A DNA stretch of 40,710 bases, from contig JAAFIK010000044.1 of assembly GCA_013298665.1 (NCBI GenBank), positions 1-40,710 on the forward strand, given 5' to 3'. The notes beneath the pieces were generated by a model that had not been told where the DNA came from, searched no databases, and was given only the letters and a program-made list of their open reading frames with translations. Of the stretch, positions 9,779 through 17,609 are shown piece after piece (position 1 is the stretch's first letter; each line of letters begins with the position of its first letter). Source of the stretch: Chitinophagales bacterium (GTDB lineage: Bacteria; Bacteroidota; Bacteroidia; Chitinophagales; Chitinophagaceae). The translations under genes were made by a program, and so were the position numbers.

Positions 9779-11719
9779 ATGGTCGTTATGAAACCGCTTT
9801 TGTACCCTGTTTTACTGCTCCTTGCTGTAACTTTATTTCCTGCCGGCCTGTCAGCACAGGATGCGAAGGAGCAATTGGCTGCCTTTCAGAAAAGGTTTAA
9901 GGATGATGCTTACGGGAGCACATATTATGAGCAGCTTTTTTCTTTTGATACAGATAAAGGTGATTTTGGCCAGCCTGTAGTTACCGCTACAGAAACAGGG
10001 GAAGCCCAGTTTCTTTGCCTCAAAAAGAAAGCCGTATTTCAGCATTACGATTTCTTCAACCAGTTTGTAAAGTTCAAAAGTTTTATACGGTACGAAAAAC
10101 CTGAACAGCGTTATGTGGTGATGAGCCGGAAACCTTATGAACGCAGTCTTACCGATGACAATATTTTCTTTGACGATAGTAAAGTCGCTTTTCATACGTT
10201 TAATTTCAACGCTTCCGGACAACGGGGTAAAACGACCTGGGAAAAGGAATATCGCGATGCCAAATATGTAACCCGTGTTTTTTTTAATGAAAGCTTTCCC
10301 GTGAGCGAAAAAGTAATTGAATTTAAGATACCCTCCTGGATGAAAGCAGATATCCGGGAAATCAATTTTGAAGGATTTAAAGTAGAAAAGACGGTAGAGC
10401 AGAAAGGGGACAATACTATTTACCGGTATGTAGCCCGCCAGCTTGATGCCCGTAAAAGCGAGCGCAATGCGATTGGTATCGCCTATACTCACCCTCACCT
10501 GGTTCTGCAGATCAGGAATTTTACCGTAAAGGGAGAAAACGTTGCTGGCTTCCGGTCTACACAGGATCTCTATGACTGGTACAATCTGCTGTATAAAAAA
10601 TGCACCAATGATCCGGCACCGTTGAAGCCTGTGGTTAAAAAGATTACGGATGGTAAAACGACGGATGAAGAAAAGATAAAGGGTATTTATTACTGGGTGC
10701 AGGATAATATCCGCTATATCGCCTTTGAAGACGGTTATGCGGGCTTTATCCCTACAAAGGCCAACGAAGTACTGGCCAATACCTACGGCGATTGCAAGGG
10801 CATGGCCAACCTGCTCACCGAAATGCTGAAGATCGCAGGATATGATGCACATTATTCATGGATCGGCACAAGGGCGATACCTTATCCTGATCATAGCCTT
10901 CCTGCGATGTGTAATGATAATCATGCTATTTGTGTGCTCAACTTTAAAGGCACCACTTATTTTCTTGATGCTACTGAAAAATATGTACCCTTTGGCGAAA
11001 ATGCTCACCGCATACAGGGCAAGGCTGCCCTTATTGAGAAAGGTGCGGCTTTTGATGAAAAAAAGGTGCCCGTAACCGATGCCGGTTTCAACAGTATCAA
11101 AACGAGAGCAGCCCTTGTGCTGAATGGCGATAAGGTGAAAGGGCATGTATCCGTAACGTTTACGGGCAATATGCGTACCGACTTTCACCAGTATTATCAG
11201 GAACTGCCCAGGCATGAGCAGGATGAAAGCCTGAAAGAATTACTTCAGTTCCGCAACGGCAATATTGAATCTGCCAATATCAAAACAAGCAATCTTAAAA
11301 ACCGGGAAATACCGGTGGTGGTGGAAGGTGATATTGACATGAGCAATACCATTACCCCGATTGGCGCCGAACAGTATATCGGATTTGATATTTTCCCCAA
11401 GCAACTCAATGGCTATACACCCGATTCGAACCGGGTGGCAGGCTACGATTTTGAAGGTATACTTACTTATGATGACGAAATAGAACTCACCTTTCCGGCA
11501 AACCAGCGCTGTACAGACCTGCCTGAAAAGCTGAGTATCGAAACCGCCTGGTATTCGATACTCAGCAGCTATGAGGTTAAAGGGAATAAAGTGGTGCTGA
11601 AAAAACTCTTCTCTTTCAAAAAGGATATGCTGCCCGCAAGTGCATTGCCCGGGTGGCGCGTGGCGCTGGAAAAGCTCAAAGTTTTCAATAATAATGTGAT
11701 CAACATTCTGAAAAAATAA
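9779..11719 (+). CDS. Secreted DUF3857/transglutaminase-like protein with intact catalytic triad
   Basis: A 646-residue protein with a signal peptide (hydrophobic run from residue 4, cleavage expected after LSAQ), so it should act in the periplasm or at the outer membrane. The N-terminal half fits the DUF3857 beta domain. The middle is a transglutaminase-like (papain-fold) core: NTYGDCKGMANLL carries the nucleophile Cys (about residue 339), CNDNHAICVLNF the His and TYFLDATEKY the Asp. The last 200 residues fit the DUF3858-type tail. The family is widespread in Bacteroidota, but its substrates are not established; a cysteine protease, amidase or transamidase activity is possible. Translation could start at 9779 or at the second ATG at 9788, which gives a more usual MKP signal-peptide start. 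The next gene is a related protein 20 nt downstream. Confidence 0.85.
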   Translation: MVVMKPLLYPVLLLLAVTLFPAGLSAQDAKEQLAAFQKRFKDDAYGSTYYEQLFSFDTDKGDFGQPVVTATETGEAQFLCLKKKAVFQHYDFFNQFVKFKSFIRYEKPEQRYVVMSRKPYERSLTDDNIFFDDSKVAFHTFNFNASGQRGKTTWEKEYRDAKYVTRVFFNESFPVSEKVIEFKIPSWMKADIREINFEGFKVEKTVEQKGDNTIYRYVARQLDARKSERNAIGIAYTHPHLVLQIRNFTVKGENVAGFRSTQDLYDWYNLLYKKCTNDPAPLKPVVKKITDGKTTDEEKIKGIYYWVQDNIRYIAFEDGYAGFIPTKANEVLANTYGDCKGMANLLTEMLKIAGYDAHYSWIGTRAIPYPDHSLPAMCNDNHAICVLNFKGTTYFLDATEKYVPFGENAHRIQGKAALIEKGAAFDEKKVPVTDAGFNSIKTRAALVLNGDKVKGHVSVTFTGNMRTDFHQYYQELPRHEQDESLKELLQFRNGNIESANIKTSNLKNREIPVVVEGDIDMSNTITPIGAEQYIGFDIFPKQLNGYTPDSNRVAGYDFEGILTYDDEIELTFPANQRCTDLPEKLSIETAWYSILSSYEVKGNKVVLKKLFSFKKDMLPASALPGWRVALEKLKVFNNNVINILKK

Positions 11720-11739
11720 CCCTTTCAAAACTCAGGATC

Positions 11740-13995
11740 ATGCAAGCAGGTCTTAAATACAACATCATCATTACACTTTTTTTGCTCATCGTCTCCCAAC
11801 CCCTGCGGGCTCAGGAAATGATTGATGAGGATTTTATCGATAACCTGTCCAGGAAAGCAGTCGCACTCTGGGCGGAGAACGATGCAGATTTCAACGGCAA
11901 TACCATACCCGAAAAATGGAATAAGGAGAGTGCGGTGATACTCGGGTACAAGAAATACCTCAGTTTCGATAAGGAAGGCCGGGGGTTGCTCGGCGGCCGT
12001 TCTGCATTGGTTATTGTCGAAAAGAAAAGATTCAAAATAAAACTGCTCGATAAGGGGTCGGTAAATACATTTTCTGAATTGTACTTCCGGTACAATTCAA
12101 AGAAGGATGGCTTTGGTGCCAGGCTGATCAAAGAAGACGGTACGATGCGCGACCTGCCGTTGAATAAAGCAGTGGGGCTGGAGGATAATGATGATGTACC
12201 CGTTTTCCTGAAGAGCTTTCTCGACCGGCAGAAGTTGCGGCGGGGAGAATATTATAAAGTGCCTGTATCGGGTTTGCAGCCGGGGGATATCCTCGACTTT
12301 GTGAGCATTACCTACAATGAGGTGGACGTTACTGCTACCAACCGTTCCTGGTTTTACCGCGGGTCATCGGTTTTTCAGTTTGAAGACCAGTATGAGCTTT
12401 GCAGCAAGAACTATCCGCTGCTTACCCATAAAATTGCCATTGAAACCGATAAGAATACCTATATCTCTGCACGAAGCCTCAATGGTGCGCCGGAGTTTAC
12501 GCTTGAACCCAGGGATGGTTTTGTGCTGTATAAGTGGGAAGACCATAACCGCGACCGGGTACGGGATGTAAACTTCGTTAATGAACTCATTTCCCAGCCG
12601 CTGCTGAAATATACCCTTACGTATGCGAGTAATTTCAACGCGTCAAGTTTGTTTATCGGGTCGGCGGGTCAGCTCAAAAATGAATTCAAGCCCGATGAGA
12701 TCGCCCTGAAAGCGAGGGCAATATTCAATAAGGTGTTCTCGTCTGACATTACCGTTTATGCCAAGCGTGCGGACATCCCCGAATCAGTACCCCTGCGGAT
12801 TGCTTCCTATCTGATGTGGAAAGAGCTTAAACAGAACAAGATTGACGATCTTGCTGAAGATGAATTTATCAAAGCAGCCTTTTATGCCCTGCGGTATGTA
12901 CGCACCACCCGGAGTATGGAAATGAATGAGTTGCAGTTTCTCTATCTGTATACTGATATGCTTGATAAAAAGGAGATACCTTATGATATCCTGATCTCCA
13001 CACCCAATACATTCAGTGAATTGAAAAACTTAGTCTCGGAGAATGAATTGATCTGGTTTGTAAAAGTGAAGGATAAGTATGTGTTCTTTCCCGACGACAA
13101 TGGTCTGTTCAATAATATTAAGTTTTATGCTGCCGGGAATTATTGTTTCAAACTTCCCGTTAAAAAAACAGACAGCCTCACCACAATGTTTGTACCGCAG
13201 ATATCGGATACCAGCAACGTCAGTACTACAAGGATCGACCTGCAATACAATCCCGATTCGGGTAAATATATCATCAGCCAGCATGTGGAGTTAAAGGGAC
13301 TGATGAAAGAACGGATAAGTGATCGCTTGCTGTATGGTGAAAATACCTACACCGGTTCTGAAGACTATGTCAATCCTCCGGGTACTAAATGGTCTTTTTT
13401 CTATGCATCGGCAACCCTCCGGGAATTTGCAAAATATTTTGACCAGAATGCGACGACCCTGCGCGACAATAAGAAGGAGGTGATGAAAGAAAATGCAGAA
13501 AATGAGTTTGGAGGCAAGGTCAGTTATGATAAGTTTAAACTGGTGAGTAGTGGCCGCAGCGATCAAAAGCCCATACTTGAATACGATGAATATTTTACAC
13601 TCAAGGTTGAGAATATTAAAAAGGCGGGTAAGAAGCTGCTGCTCAATTTACCCGGACTGGTCGGCAGTCAGTTGCAGATCAAGGGTGATGAACGTGTACG
13701 GAACAACGACATTGATGTAACCTATCCCCGGCAACTCAATTGGACAATAAATTTTACTATTCCCAAAGGATACACCATTGACGGTCTTGAAAACCTCAAT
13801 ATGCAGGTGGATAATGAGGCCGGAACATTTACCAGTAGTGCTGCAGTTAGCAGCGGGATATTGAGCATAAAGGTTAAAAAAGCGTATAAGCTGCGGAATA
13901 TTCCCAAAAGCAAGTGGGACAAAATGCTCAGTTTTGTGGACGCCGCCTACAATTTTTCACAAAAAATGGTATTGCTCAGACCGGAGAATCCCTGA
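11740..13995 (+). CDS. Secreted DUF3857/transglutaminase-like protein, catalytic residues apparently lost
   Basis: A 751-residue protein with a signal peptide (YNIIITLFLLIVSQPLRAQ). The DUF3857-like N-terminal half is recognisable (DKGSVNTFSELYFRY, then RGEYYKVPVSGLQPGDILD). In the region matching the transglutaminase core, the usual GDCK segment reads MEMNELQFLYLYTDMLD (near nt 12920) and no Cys is present there. The NHA and LDAT segments that follow in active members are replaced by NELIWFVKVKDKYVF and FPDDNG. It is therefore probably a non-enzymatic paralogue, such as a partner or substrate-binding subunit of the upstream protein. It starts 20 nt after that gene, so the two are very likely one operon. 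Its stop overlaps the convergent VanW gene by 20 nt. Confidence 0.75.
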   Translation: MQAGLKYNIIITLFLLIVSQPLRAQEMIDEDFIDNLSRKAVALWAENDADFNGNTIPEKWNKESAVILGYKKYLSFDKEGRGLLGGRSALVIVEKKRFKIKLLDKGSVNTFSELYFRYNSKKDGFGARLIKEDGTMRDLPLNKAVGLEDNDDVPVFLKSFLDRQKLRRGEYYKVPVSGLQPGDILDFVSITYNEVDVTATNRSWFYRGSSVFQFEDQYELCSKNYPLLTHKIAIETDKNTYISARSLNGAPEFTLEPRDGFVLYKWEDHNRDRVRDVNFVNELISQPLLKYTLTYASNFNASSLFIGSAGQLKNEFKPDEIALKARAIFNKVFSSDITVYAKRADIPESVPLRIASYLMWKELKQNKIDDLAEDEFIKAAFYALRYVRTTRSMEMNELQFLYLYTDMLDKKEIPYDILISTPNTFSELKNLVSENELIWFVKVKDKYVFFPDDNGLFNNIKFYAAGNYCFKLPVKKTDSLTTMFVPQISDTSNVSTTRIDLQYNPDSGKYIISQHVELKGLMKERISDRLLYGENTYTGSEDYVNPPGTKWSFFYASATLREFAKYFDQNATTLRDNKKEVMKENAENEFGGKVSYDKFKLVSSGRSDQKPILEYDEYFTLKVENIKKAGKKLLLNLPGLVGSQLQIKGDERVRNNDIDVTYPRQLNWTINFTIPKGYTIDGLENLNMQVDNEAGTFTSSAAVSSGILSIKVKKAYKLRNIPKSKWDKMLSFVDAAYNFSQKMVLLRPENP

Positions 13996-14716
13996 TCTCA
14001 TTCAGACGTTTATACCTGCTGATTCCTGCAGGATTGCCATTACAATGTGTCGTTACGTTTACAACAGTATCCTGACAGGCATACGTAAATGCTATATCCC
14101 TGGCTACCCATGCCCCCGGGCTATGGAGGGTGGCGGTTAACCATCCGTCTGTGAGTAAAAACCTGAGTTGACAACTTTCGGCATGGGTGTTTTGGAAGCG
14201 GAGATCTTTGTAAGCAAAAGCTACAGTAGCGTCGCTGCCCAATGGTGCAAAACGTTCTTCTTCTGCATAGATGTCTACGCTGTGTGCATGACGTTCGCTG
14301 ATGGACAGGCCTCCCTGTAGTGCCAGGTAATACAGTATGCCACTAAGCTGACAAAGCCCTCCGCCACTACCGGCCACCAGTTTACCATTAACGATACCCC
14401 TGCTTTTCAGAAAACCATTGTTTGCCGATGGCCGCCCCACCCTATACCAGAAAGAGAACCATTCTCCGGTATTAAGGACGAGCCCGTCCAGTTTTTGTAT
14501 GGCAAGGGTAATATTATGCACTTTTGCTACAGAACCTGGTATGGCAGTCAGACTTTGTTTTACTGTTGCGACAACAGGCCATTGCTGGTCAGGAAGCTGT
14601 GTTTTGGCCAGCAGCAACATCTTCCCTCCCAGGCGATCTGTACACCAACGGTAATGACTCAGCAACTGTTGCCGGAGGGGTAAGGGCAGTATCTTGCGTA
14701 TTATGATTTTGATCAT
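13976..14716 (-). CDS. VanW family protein
   Basis: A 246-residue protein of the VanW family. The conserved centre is clear: LNTGEWFSFWYRVGRPS, then LVAGSGGGLCQLSGILYYLA and SERHAHSVDIY. VanW is an accessory protein of some VanB-type glycopeptide resistance clusters but also occurs widely without them; its biochemical role is not established. No other van gene is nearby, so this gives no evidence of antibiotic resistance. There is no clear signal peptide. The gene is convergent with the upstream transglutaminase-like gene, and the two coding ends overlap by 20 nt. A -7 like element lies about 38 nt before its ATG. Confidence 0.85.
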   Translation of the reverse strand: MIKIIIRKILPLPLRQQLLSHYRWCTDRLGGKMLLLAKTQLPDQQWPVVATVKQSLTAIPGSVAKVHNITLAIQKLDGLVLNTGEWFSFWYRVGRPSANNGFLKSRGIVNGKLVAGSGGGLCQLSGILYYLALQGGLSISERHAHSVDIYAEEERFAPLGSDATVAFAYKDLRFQNTHAESCQLRFLLTDGWLTATLHSPGAWVARDIAFTYACQDTVVNVTTHCNGNPAGISRYKRLNEIRDSPV

Positions 14717-14754
14717 TTCTGGCAGACTCCGGATATGTACCGGAACGGTTTCCG

Positions 14755-14762
14755 CTAAGATA
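14755..14762 (-). promoter_or_regulatory. Putative -7 element (TATCTTAG) for the VanW gene
   Basis: Read on the minus strand, TATCTTAG lies 38 nt before the VanW ATG. It differs from TAnnTTTG by one base, and no clear -33 box accompanies it. Confidence 0.35.
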
Positions 14763-15076
14763 AGCCTTACTAGTACAAATGACTACTGGTTAACGGGTAT
14801 TTTGCCAGGTTTTGCGGTGGCTAATTGTGTAGCTGAGGCCATATTATCTGTAGTGCAACTTGTTTACGAAACGGCGTAATATTCAATCTGTTTTTCGGAT
14901 TTTTTTTGTAAAAAATCGTAACTGATCATGGGTAATCCGTAAAATATATGGCATTATTTTGACTGGAATCAATAAAAATACCGCCAAACATACCATGCTT
15001 TGCACATGGTGAGCGGAGACAGCTCGTTTGGCGGCGAACACAAAAAACACCAGGTTGACGACCCGTTCAAACCCTG
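14763..15076. other. Intergenic region, no gene seen
   Basis: This stretch of about 310 nt between the VanW gene and the small HTH gene holds no convincing coding frame on either strand. It contains AT-rich sequence (14880-14980) and the structured element at 14981-15034. Confidence 0.6.
14981..15034. other. Compact three-way-junction-like structured element
   Basis: Three nested pairings fit within 54 nt. The outer stem is CCGCCAAAC (14981-14989) with GTTTGGCGG (15026-15034), 9 bp with no mismatch. Inside are ACCATG (14992-14997) with CATGGT (15005-15010), and GAGC (15011-15014) with GCTC (15022-15025). Helices 2 and 3 are adjacent, and helix 3 abuts the outer stem. Read on the minus strand, the structure lies about 43 nt after the stop of the small HTH gene and is followed by TATTTTTATT, so it could end that transcript. 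Other possibilities are a structured small RNA, a recombination site or a protein-binding site. The pairing is directly visible; the function is unknown. Confidence 0.5.
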
Positions 15077-15343
15077 TTAATCCTCTGGTTTAGGGCTGTT
15101 TTTTTTACTGCTGGACGGGGTGAGTTCGGGGAACAAAAACCATTCTTTAAGGCGGTAGGCCCGGCCAATGGCCTGCTTTTCAGCGATACTAAGGTCCTGA
15201 GGTGATTTTAGCTTTCGATAAAACGCAGACTGGGAAATGTTGAGTACCCGCTCGATTTCCTGCTTGTATTTTTTGGCAATAGCATCTTCGAGACTATCAT
15301 GGAATTTCTTCCAATGATTTACATATGAAATTTTTTTTTCCAT
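15077..15343 (-). CDS. Small helix-turn-helix protein
   Basis: An 88-residue basic protein. The segment from EIERVLNISQSAFYRKLKS to AIGRAYRL looks like a helix-turn-helix with a recognition helix at SQSAFYRKL. The C-terminus is short and Ser/Lys-rich. I do not recognise a named family. It is transcribed away from two HTH/coiled-coil genes across a 140-nt AT-rich region with two palindromes, an arrangement typical of a regulator next to its own operators. A promoter with TTTG at 15436-15439 and TATATTTG at 15407-15414 (minus strand, 21-nt spacer) fits this gene. Confidence 0.7.
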   Translation of the reverse strand: MEKKISYVNHWKKFHDSLEDAIAKKYKQEIERVLNISQSAFYRKLKSPQDLSIAEKQAIGRAYRLKEWFLFPELTPSSSKKNSPKPED

Positions 15344-15367
15344 AGTTTTTGCCGTGTTTTGGGTGTA

Positions 15368-15386
15368 AATTCTTAATTTGAGAATT
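15368..15386. promoter_or_regulatory. Palindrome AATTCT-N7-AGAATT, candidate operator
   Basis: Perfect 6-bp inverted repeat with a 7-nt centre, lying between the promoter and start codon of the minus-strand HTH gene. It is a plausible repressor site for one of the adjacent HTH proteins. Confidence 0.45.
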
Positions 15387-15406
15387 ATTTTATCGTTTTA
15401 GTAAAA

Positions 15407-15439
15407 CAAATATACGAAATTTTGTATTAAAATTCCAAA
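15407..15439 (-). promoter_or_regulatory. Promoter for the minus-strand HTH gene
   Basis: Read on the minus strand, TTTG (15439-15436) and TATATTTG (15414-15407) are separated by 21 nt, close to the Bacteroidota -33/-7 consensus. A possible plus-strand promoter overlaps it: TTTG at 15421-15424 and a weak TATAAAAA at 15446, about 21 nt apart. Confidence 0.55.
15412..15427. promoter_or_regulatory. Palindrome ATACGAAATTTTGTAT, candidate operator
   Basis: A 16-bp near-perfect palindrome with one mismatched symmetric pair. It overlaps the -7 box of the minus-strand promoter and the -33 box of a possible plus-strand promoter, so one bound protein could control both directions. Confidence 0.5.
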
Positions 15440-15483
15440 AAATCGTATAAAAAATTCCAAAAAAACATAAAAATTATTAAACC

Positions 15484-15864
15484 ATGCACATTCACCAAGG
15501 AAAACTCCTGAAAGAAAAAGTCGATAATGGTAAATATAAAGTACTTGATCTGGCTCATATTGCTAATATCCCGATCAGCACCTTGTATGACCTTTATAAG
15601 AAAGAATACCTGCCTATGAAGAAGCTTGAAAGTCTGTGTATAATACTGGAGGCTGATATCCGTGAATTTTATCCGCAGATGGCGGTGGCGCCTGTCCGGA
15701 AGAAAGGGAAAAACTTGGTTGGTGATCCGCAGGGCGATTATAGTTTTAAGAAGGAAGTGGATCGTTTGACGAAAGAGAACAAGCTACTGGCAAGTCAGAT
15801 TGAAAGTATGAAAAAGGTAATAGAACTACAGAACGAAAAATTAAACAAACAACGAAAGAAATAA
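15484..15864 (+). CDS. HTH/coiled-coil protein, first of two paralogues
   Basis: A 126-residue protein with two parts. Residues 1-65 form a helix-turn-helix-like domain (LAHIANIPISTLYDLYKKEY, then LESLCIILEADIREFYPQM). Residues 85-126 form a charged heptad-like coiled coil rich in Lys and Glu that ends at the C-terminus. It is clearly paralogous to the next gene (shared pattern xIxQGxLLxxK, SxLYDxYK, DIREFY). I do not recognise a named family; it is likely a dimeric DNA-binding protein. The start ATG follows an AT-rich leader. Confidence 0.7.
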   Translation: MHIHQGKLLKEKVDNGKYKVLDLAHIANIPISTLYDLYKKEYLPMKKLESLCIILEADIREFYPQMAVAPVRKKGKNLVGDPQGDYSFKKEVDRLTKENKLLASQIESMKKVIELQNEKLNKQRKK

Positions 15865-15905
15865 TAGCTCCAGGGTTATTATAGGCTTTGTCAAACTACA
15901 GGTGT

Positions 15906-16283
15906 ATGCAAATAAATCAGGGTGATCTCTTACGCACAAAGATTGCACAAAGCAGGATGAAAGTACAGGATGTGGCCAAACAAGCCAAATTGCCGCCAAG
16001 TTCCCTATACGATATGTATAAAAGAACAGACGTACCCCGAAGTAAGCTACAGGCCGTTTGTGACGTATTGGGTATCAGTATCCGCGAATTTTATATGGAT
16101 ATGGAAACTGATCCGGAGCAGCTGACCAATGAAGGCCAGGCAGAATACTTTCCAACTGCACAGATTGAGATGTTGCGGAGGGAATGTGGATTCCTCAAAG
16201 AACAGGTCAAACACCTTAATACGATCATTGCCCTTCTTAACGAAAAATTAGCCGCATTACAGCCACAGCAGCGTAATCTCTGA
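15906..16283 (+). CDS. HTH/coiled-coil protein, second paralogue
   Basis: A 125-residue paralogue of the preceding gene, beginning MQINQGDLLRTK; alignment with the paralogue decides the ATG at 15906 over an upstream TTG. The HTH-like part reads VAKQAKLPPSSLYDMYKR and SIREFYMDM. The C-terminal 45 residues are amphipathic (LRRECGFLKEQVKHLNTII, then ALLNEKLAAL) and should form a coiled coil. The two genes are 41 nt apart on the same strand and probably co-transcribed. A tandem pair with matching coiled coils could form heterodimers. Confidence 0.7.
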   Translation: MQINQGDLLRTKIAQSRMKVQDVAKQAKLPPSSLYDMYKRTDVPRSKLQAVCDVLGISIREFYMDMETDPEQLTNEGQAEYFPTAQIEMLRRECGFLKEQVKHLNTIIALLNEKLAALQPQQRNL

Positions 16284-16324
16284 TGCCGGGGCTTTTTGCT
16301 CTCCCCCCACCTTATAAAAATGTT

Positions 16325-16356
16325 TTTGCTGGTTACAGTACGGTGTGTTACTTTTG
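16325..16356 (+). promoter_or_regulatory. Consensus Bacteroidota promoter of the TetR gene
   Basis: TTTG at 16325-16328 and TACTTTTG at 16349-16356 are separated by exactly 20 nt, a full match to TTTG-N19/20-TAnnTTTG. The operator at 16357-16372 begins immediately after it. Confidence 0.75.
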
Positions 16357-16372
16357 GAGACCAATCGGTCTC
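16357..16372. promoter_or_regulatory. TetR-type operator, GAGACC-N4-GGTCTC
   Basis: Perfect 6-bp inverted repeat around AATC, covering the expected transcription start and ending 2 nt before the regulator's ATG. It looks like an autoregulatory operator. The same motif with one change recurs at 17585-17600. Confidence 0.75.
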
Positions 16373-16374
16373 TT

Positions 16375-16965
16375 ATGCGCAACGCAGACTTAACAAAAGA
16401 AAGTATTATTGAAAAAGCGGCAGTACTTTTTAATACAAAAGGCTTTGCCGGTACATCTATACAAGACATAATGGATGGTACCGGCCTTAAAAAAGGAGGT
16501 ATTTACCGTCACTTTATCTCTAAGGAGGAAATGGCAGTAGCGGCCTTCCGTTACGCTTACCAGACCCTTAAAAAGGCGTACACAGAAGCACTTGCCGGTG
16601 CTATACTGCCGGATGAACGGCTGCTGCGCTTTCTTTCCACGCTCAAAGCTTTTGCCATCAATCCACCTGTCAAAGGCGGCTGCCCAATCCTGAATGCGGC
16701 CACGGAGGTAGATGATACCAACCCCGTTTTGCGGGAAGAGGTTAAAAAAGCCGCCACCGAATGGGAAAGCATTATCTGCCGTATTTTTCAGGAAGGGATT
16801 GATGGCCAGTTTTTTTCCCCGGTTGTCAATCCCCTCGCAGAAGCCCGTTTTTTTGTTCTCACCATCGAAGGAGCCATTATGCTGGGTAAGCTGCACAAAG
16901 ACACAGGGTATATCGAACAGGTGGCTGAGATACTCGCCGCCCGTGTCATTTCTTTCCGTATCTGA
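16375..16965 (+). CDS. TetR/AcrR family transcriptional repressor
   Basis: A 196-residue regulator. The N-terminal HTH is typical of the family: IIEKAAVLFNTKGFAGTSIQ, then TGLKKGGIYRHFISKEEMA. The C-terminal ligand-binding part (from about residue 70) has GGCPILNAATEVDD, a pattern found in the YxaF/LmrA-like branch (TetR_C). The ATG at 16375 is chosen because a GTG at 16345 lies upstream of the -7 box. The operator between promoter and start implies autorepression, and the second operator at 17585 implies control of the hydrolase gene. The inducing ligand is unknown. Confidence 0.9.
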   Translation: MRNADLTKESIIEKAAVLFNTKGFAGTSIQDIMDGTGLKKGGIYRHFISKEEMAVAAFRYAYQTLKKAYTEALAGAILPDERLLRFLSTLKAFAINPPVKGGCPILNAATEVDDTNPVLREEVKKAATEWESIICRIFQEGIDGQFFSPVVNPLAEARFFVLTIEGAIMLGKLHKDTGYIEQVAEILAARVISFRI

Positions 16966-16991
16966 ATTTCAAACATATAAAAAATAAAAAC

Positions 16992-17564
16992 ATGACAACA
17001 GTCAGATCATTGATTCTAGCATTCTTCCTCTTCAGCACCGCGACTGCTGCAGCACAAAGCACCAGCACCGCCCCGGATGGCTTTATTGCCGGACATCTCA
17101 TTACTAATGACAATACAAAGCTGGAGGGTTATCTCAAAGACAACATGCGTAAAAAAGGTGAAGTGGTGCTGCTTACGCCCGATGGTAAAAAAAAGAACTA
17201 TACAGCCGCAACGGTTAATACTGTCGTACTGGGTGATGCCGCTTTTACCAGCATAGCCGGAGAGTTTTTTAAGGTGATTATTGGAGGAAATAATATGCGT
17301 CTTTTGCAAAAAGCCAGTTCTACAGCGGGGCAGGTATCGTATAATGGTGCAGAACCAGTGGTAAGCAATGGCAGCGAAGGCGCGATAGGCGATTATTTCT
17401 TTGCCATCAACGGTACAAATACGTGGGTCAGCAAGAAGAATTTTACAGAAAAAGCACTTACACATTGTGCCACCTGTCCGTCTGTTGTCACCGGCGTCAA
17501 CAACAAGCAATATACTTATGCCAACCTTACGGAAATGGTTACAGCGTATAATAATTGCCGGTAG
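16992..17564 (+). CDS. Secreted protein of unknown function
   Basis: A 190-residue protein with a clear signal peptide (ILAFFLFSTATAAAQ). The mature part has a repeating beta-like pattern (GHLITNDNTKLEGYLKD, KKNYTAATVNTVVLGDAAF) and one CATC pair near the C-terminus. I recognise no specific domain. It starts 26 nt after the TetR gene and precedes the hydrolase gene by 45 nt, so it is probably part of the same regulon. Confidence 0.7.
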   Translation: MTTVRSLILAFFLFSTATAAAQSTSTAPDGFIAGHLITNDNTKLEGYLKDNMRKKGEVVLLTPDGKKKNYTAATVNTVVLGDAAFTSIAGEFFKVIIGGNNMRLLQKASSTAGQVSYNGAEPVVSNGSEGAIGDYFFAINGTNTWVSKKNFTEKALTHCATCPSVVTGVNNKQYTYANLTEMVTAYNNCR

Positions 17565-17584
17565 CCCCTTTTTTTAACCCAATA

Positions 17585-17600
17585 GAAACCGATCGGTCTC
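17585..17600. promoter_or_regulatory. Second TetR-type operator, GAAACC-GATC-GGTCTC
   Basis: The same 16-bp architecture as 16357-16372 with one half-site mismatch, 9 nt before the hydrolase ATG. No good -7 box is visible here, so it may control an unrecognised promoter or interfere with read-through. Confidence 0.65.
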
Positions 17601-17609
17601 TTTACTGGC

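Noticed and set aside
9851..10852. Long minus-strand open frame opposite the transglutaminase-like gene
   Set aside because: It lies fully inside a clear coding gene and its translation shows no domain or signal; it is a codon-bias shadow.
13976..14716. VanW gene as evidence of glycopeptide resistance
   Set aside because: No vanHAX/B or regulator genes are near, and VanW homologues are common without resistance.
14981..15034. Three-way junction considered as a tRNA
   Set aside because: Too short (54 nt), lacks a T-loop GTTCRA motif and an anticodon arm of the right size.
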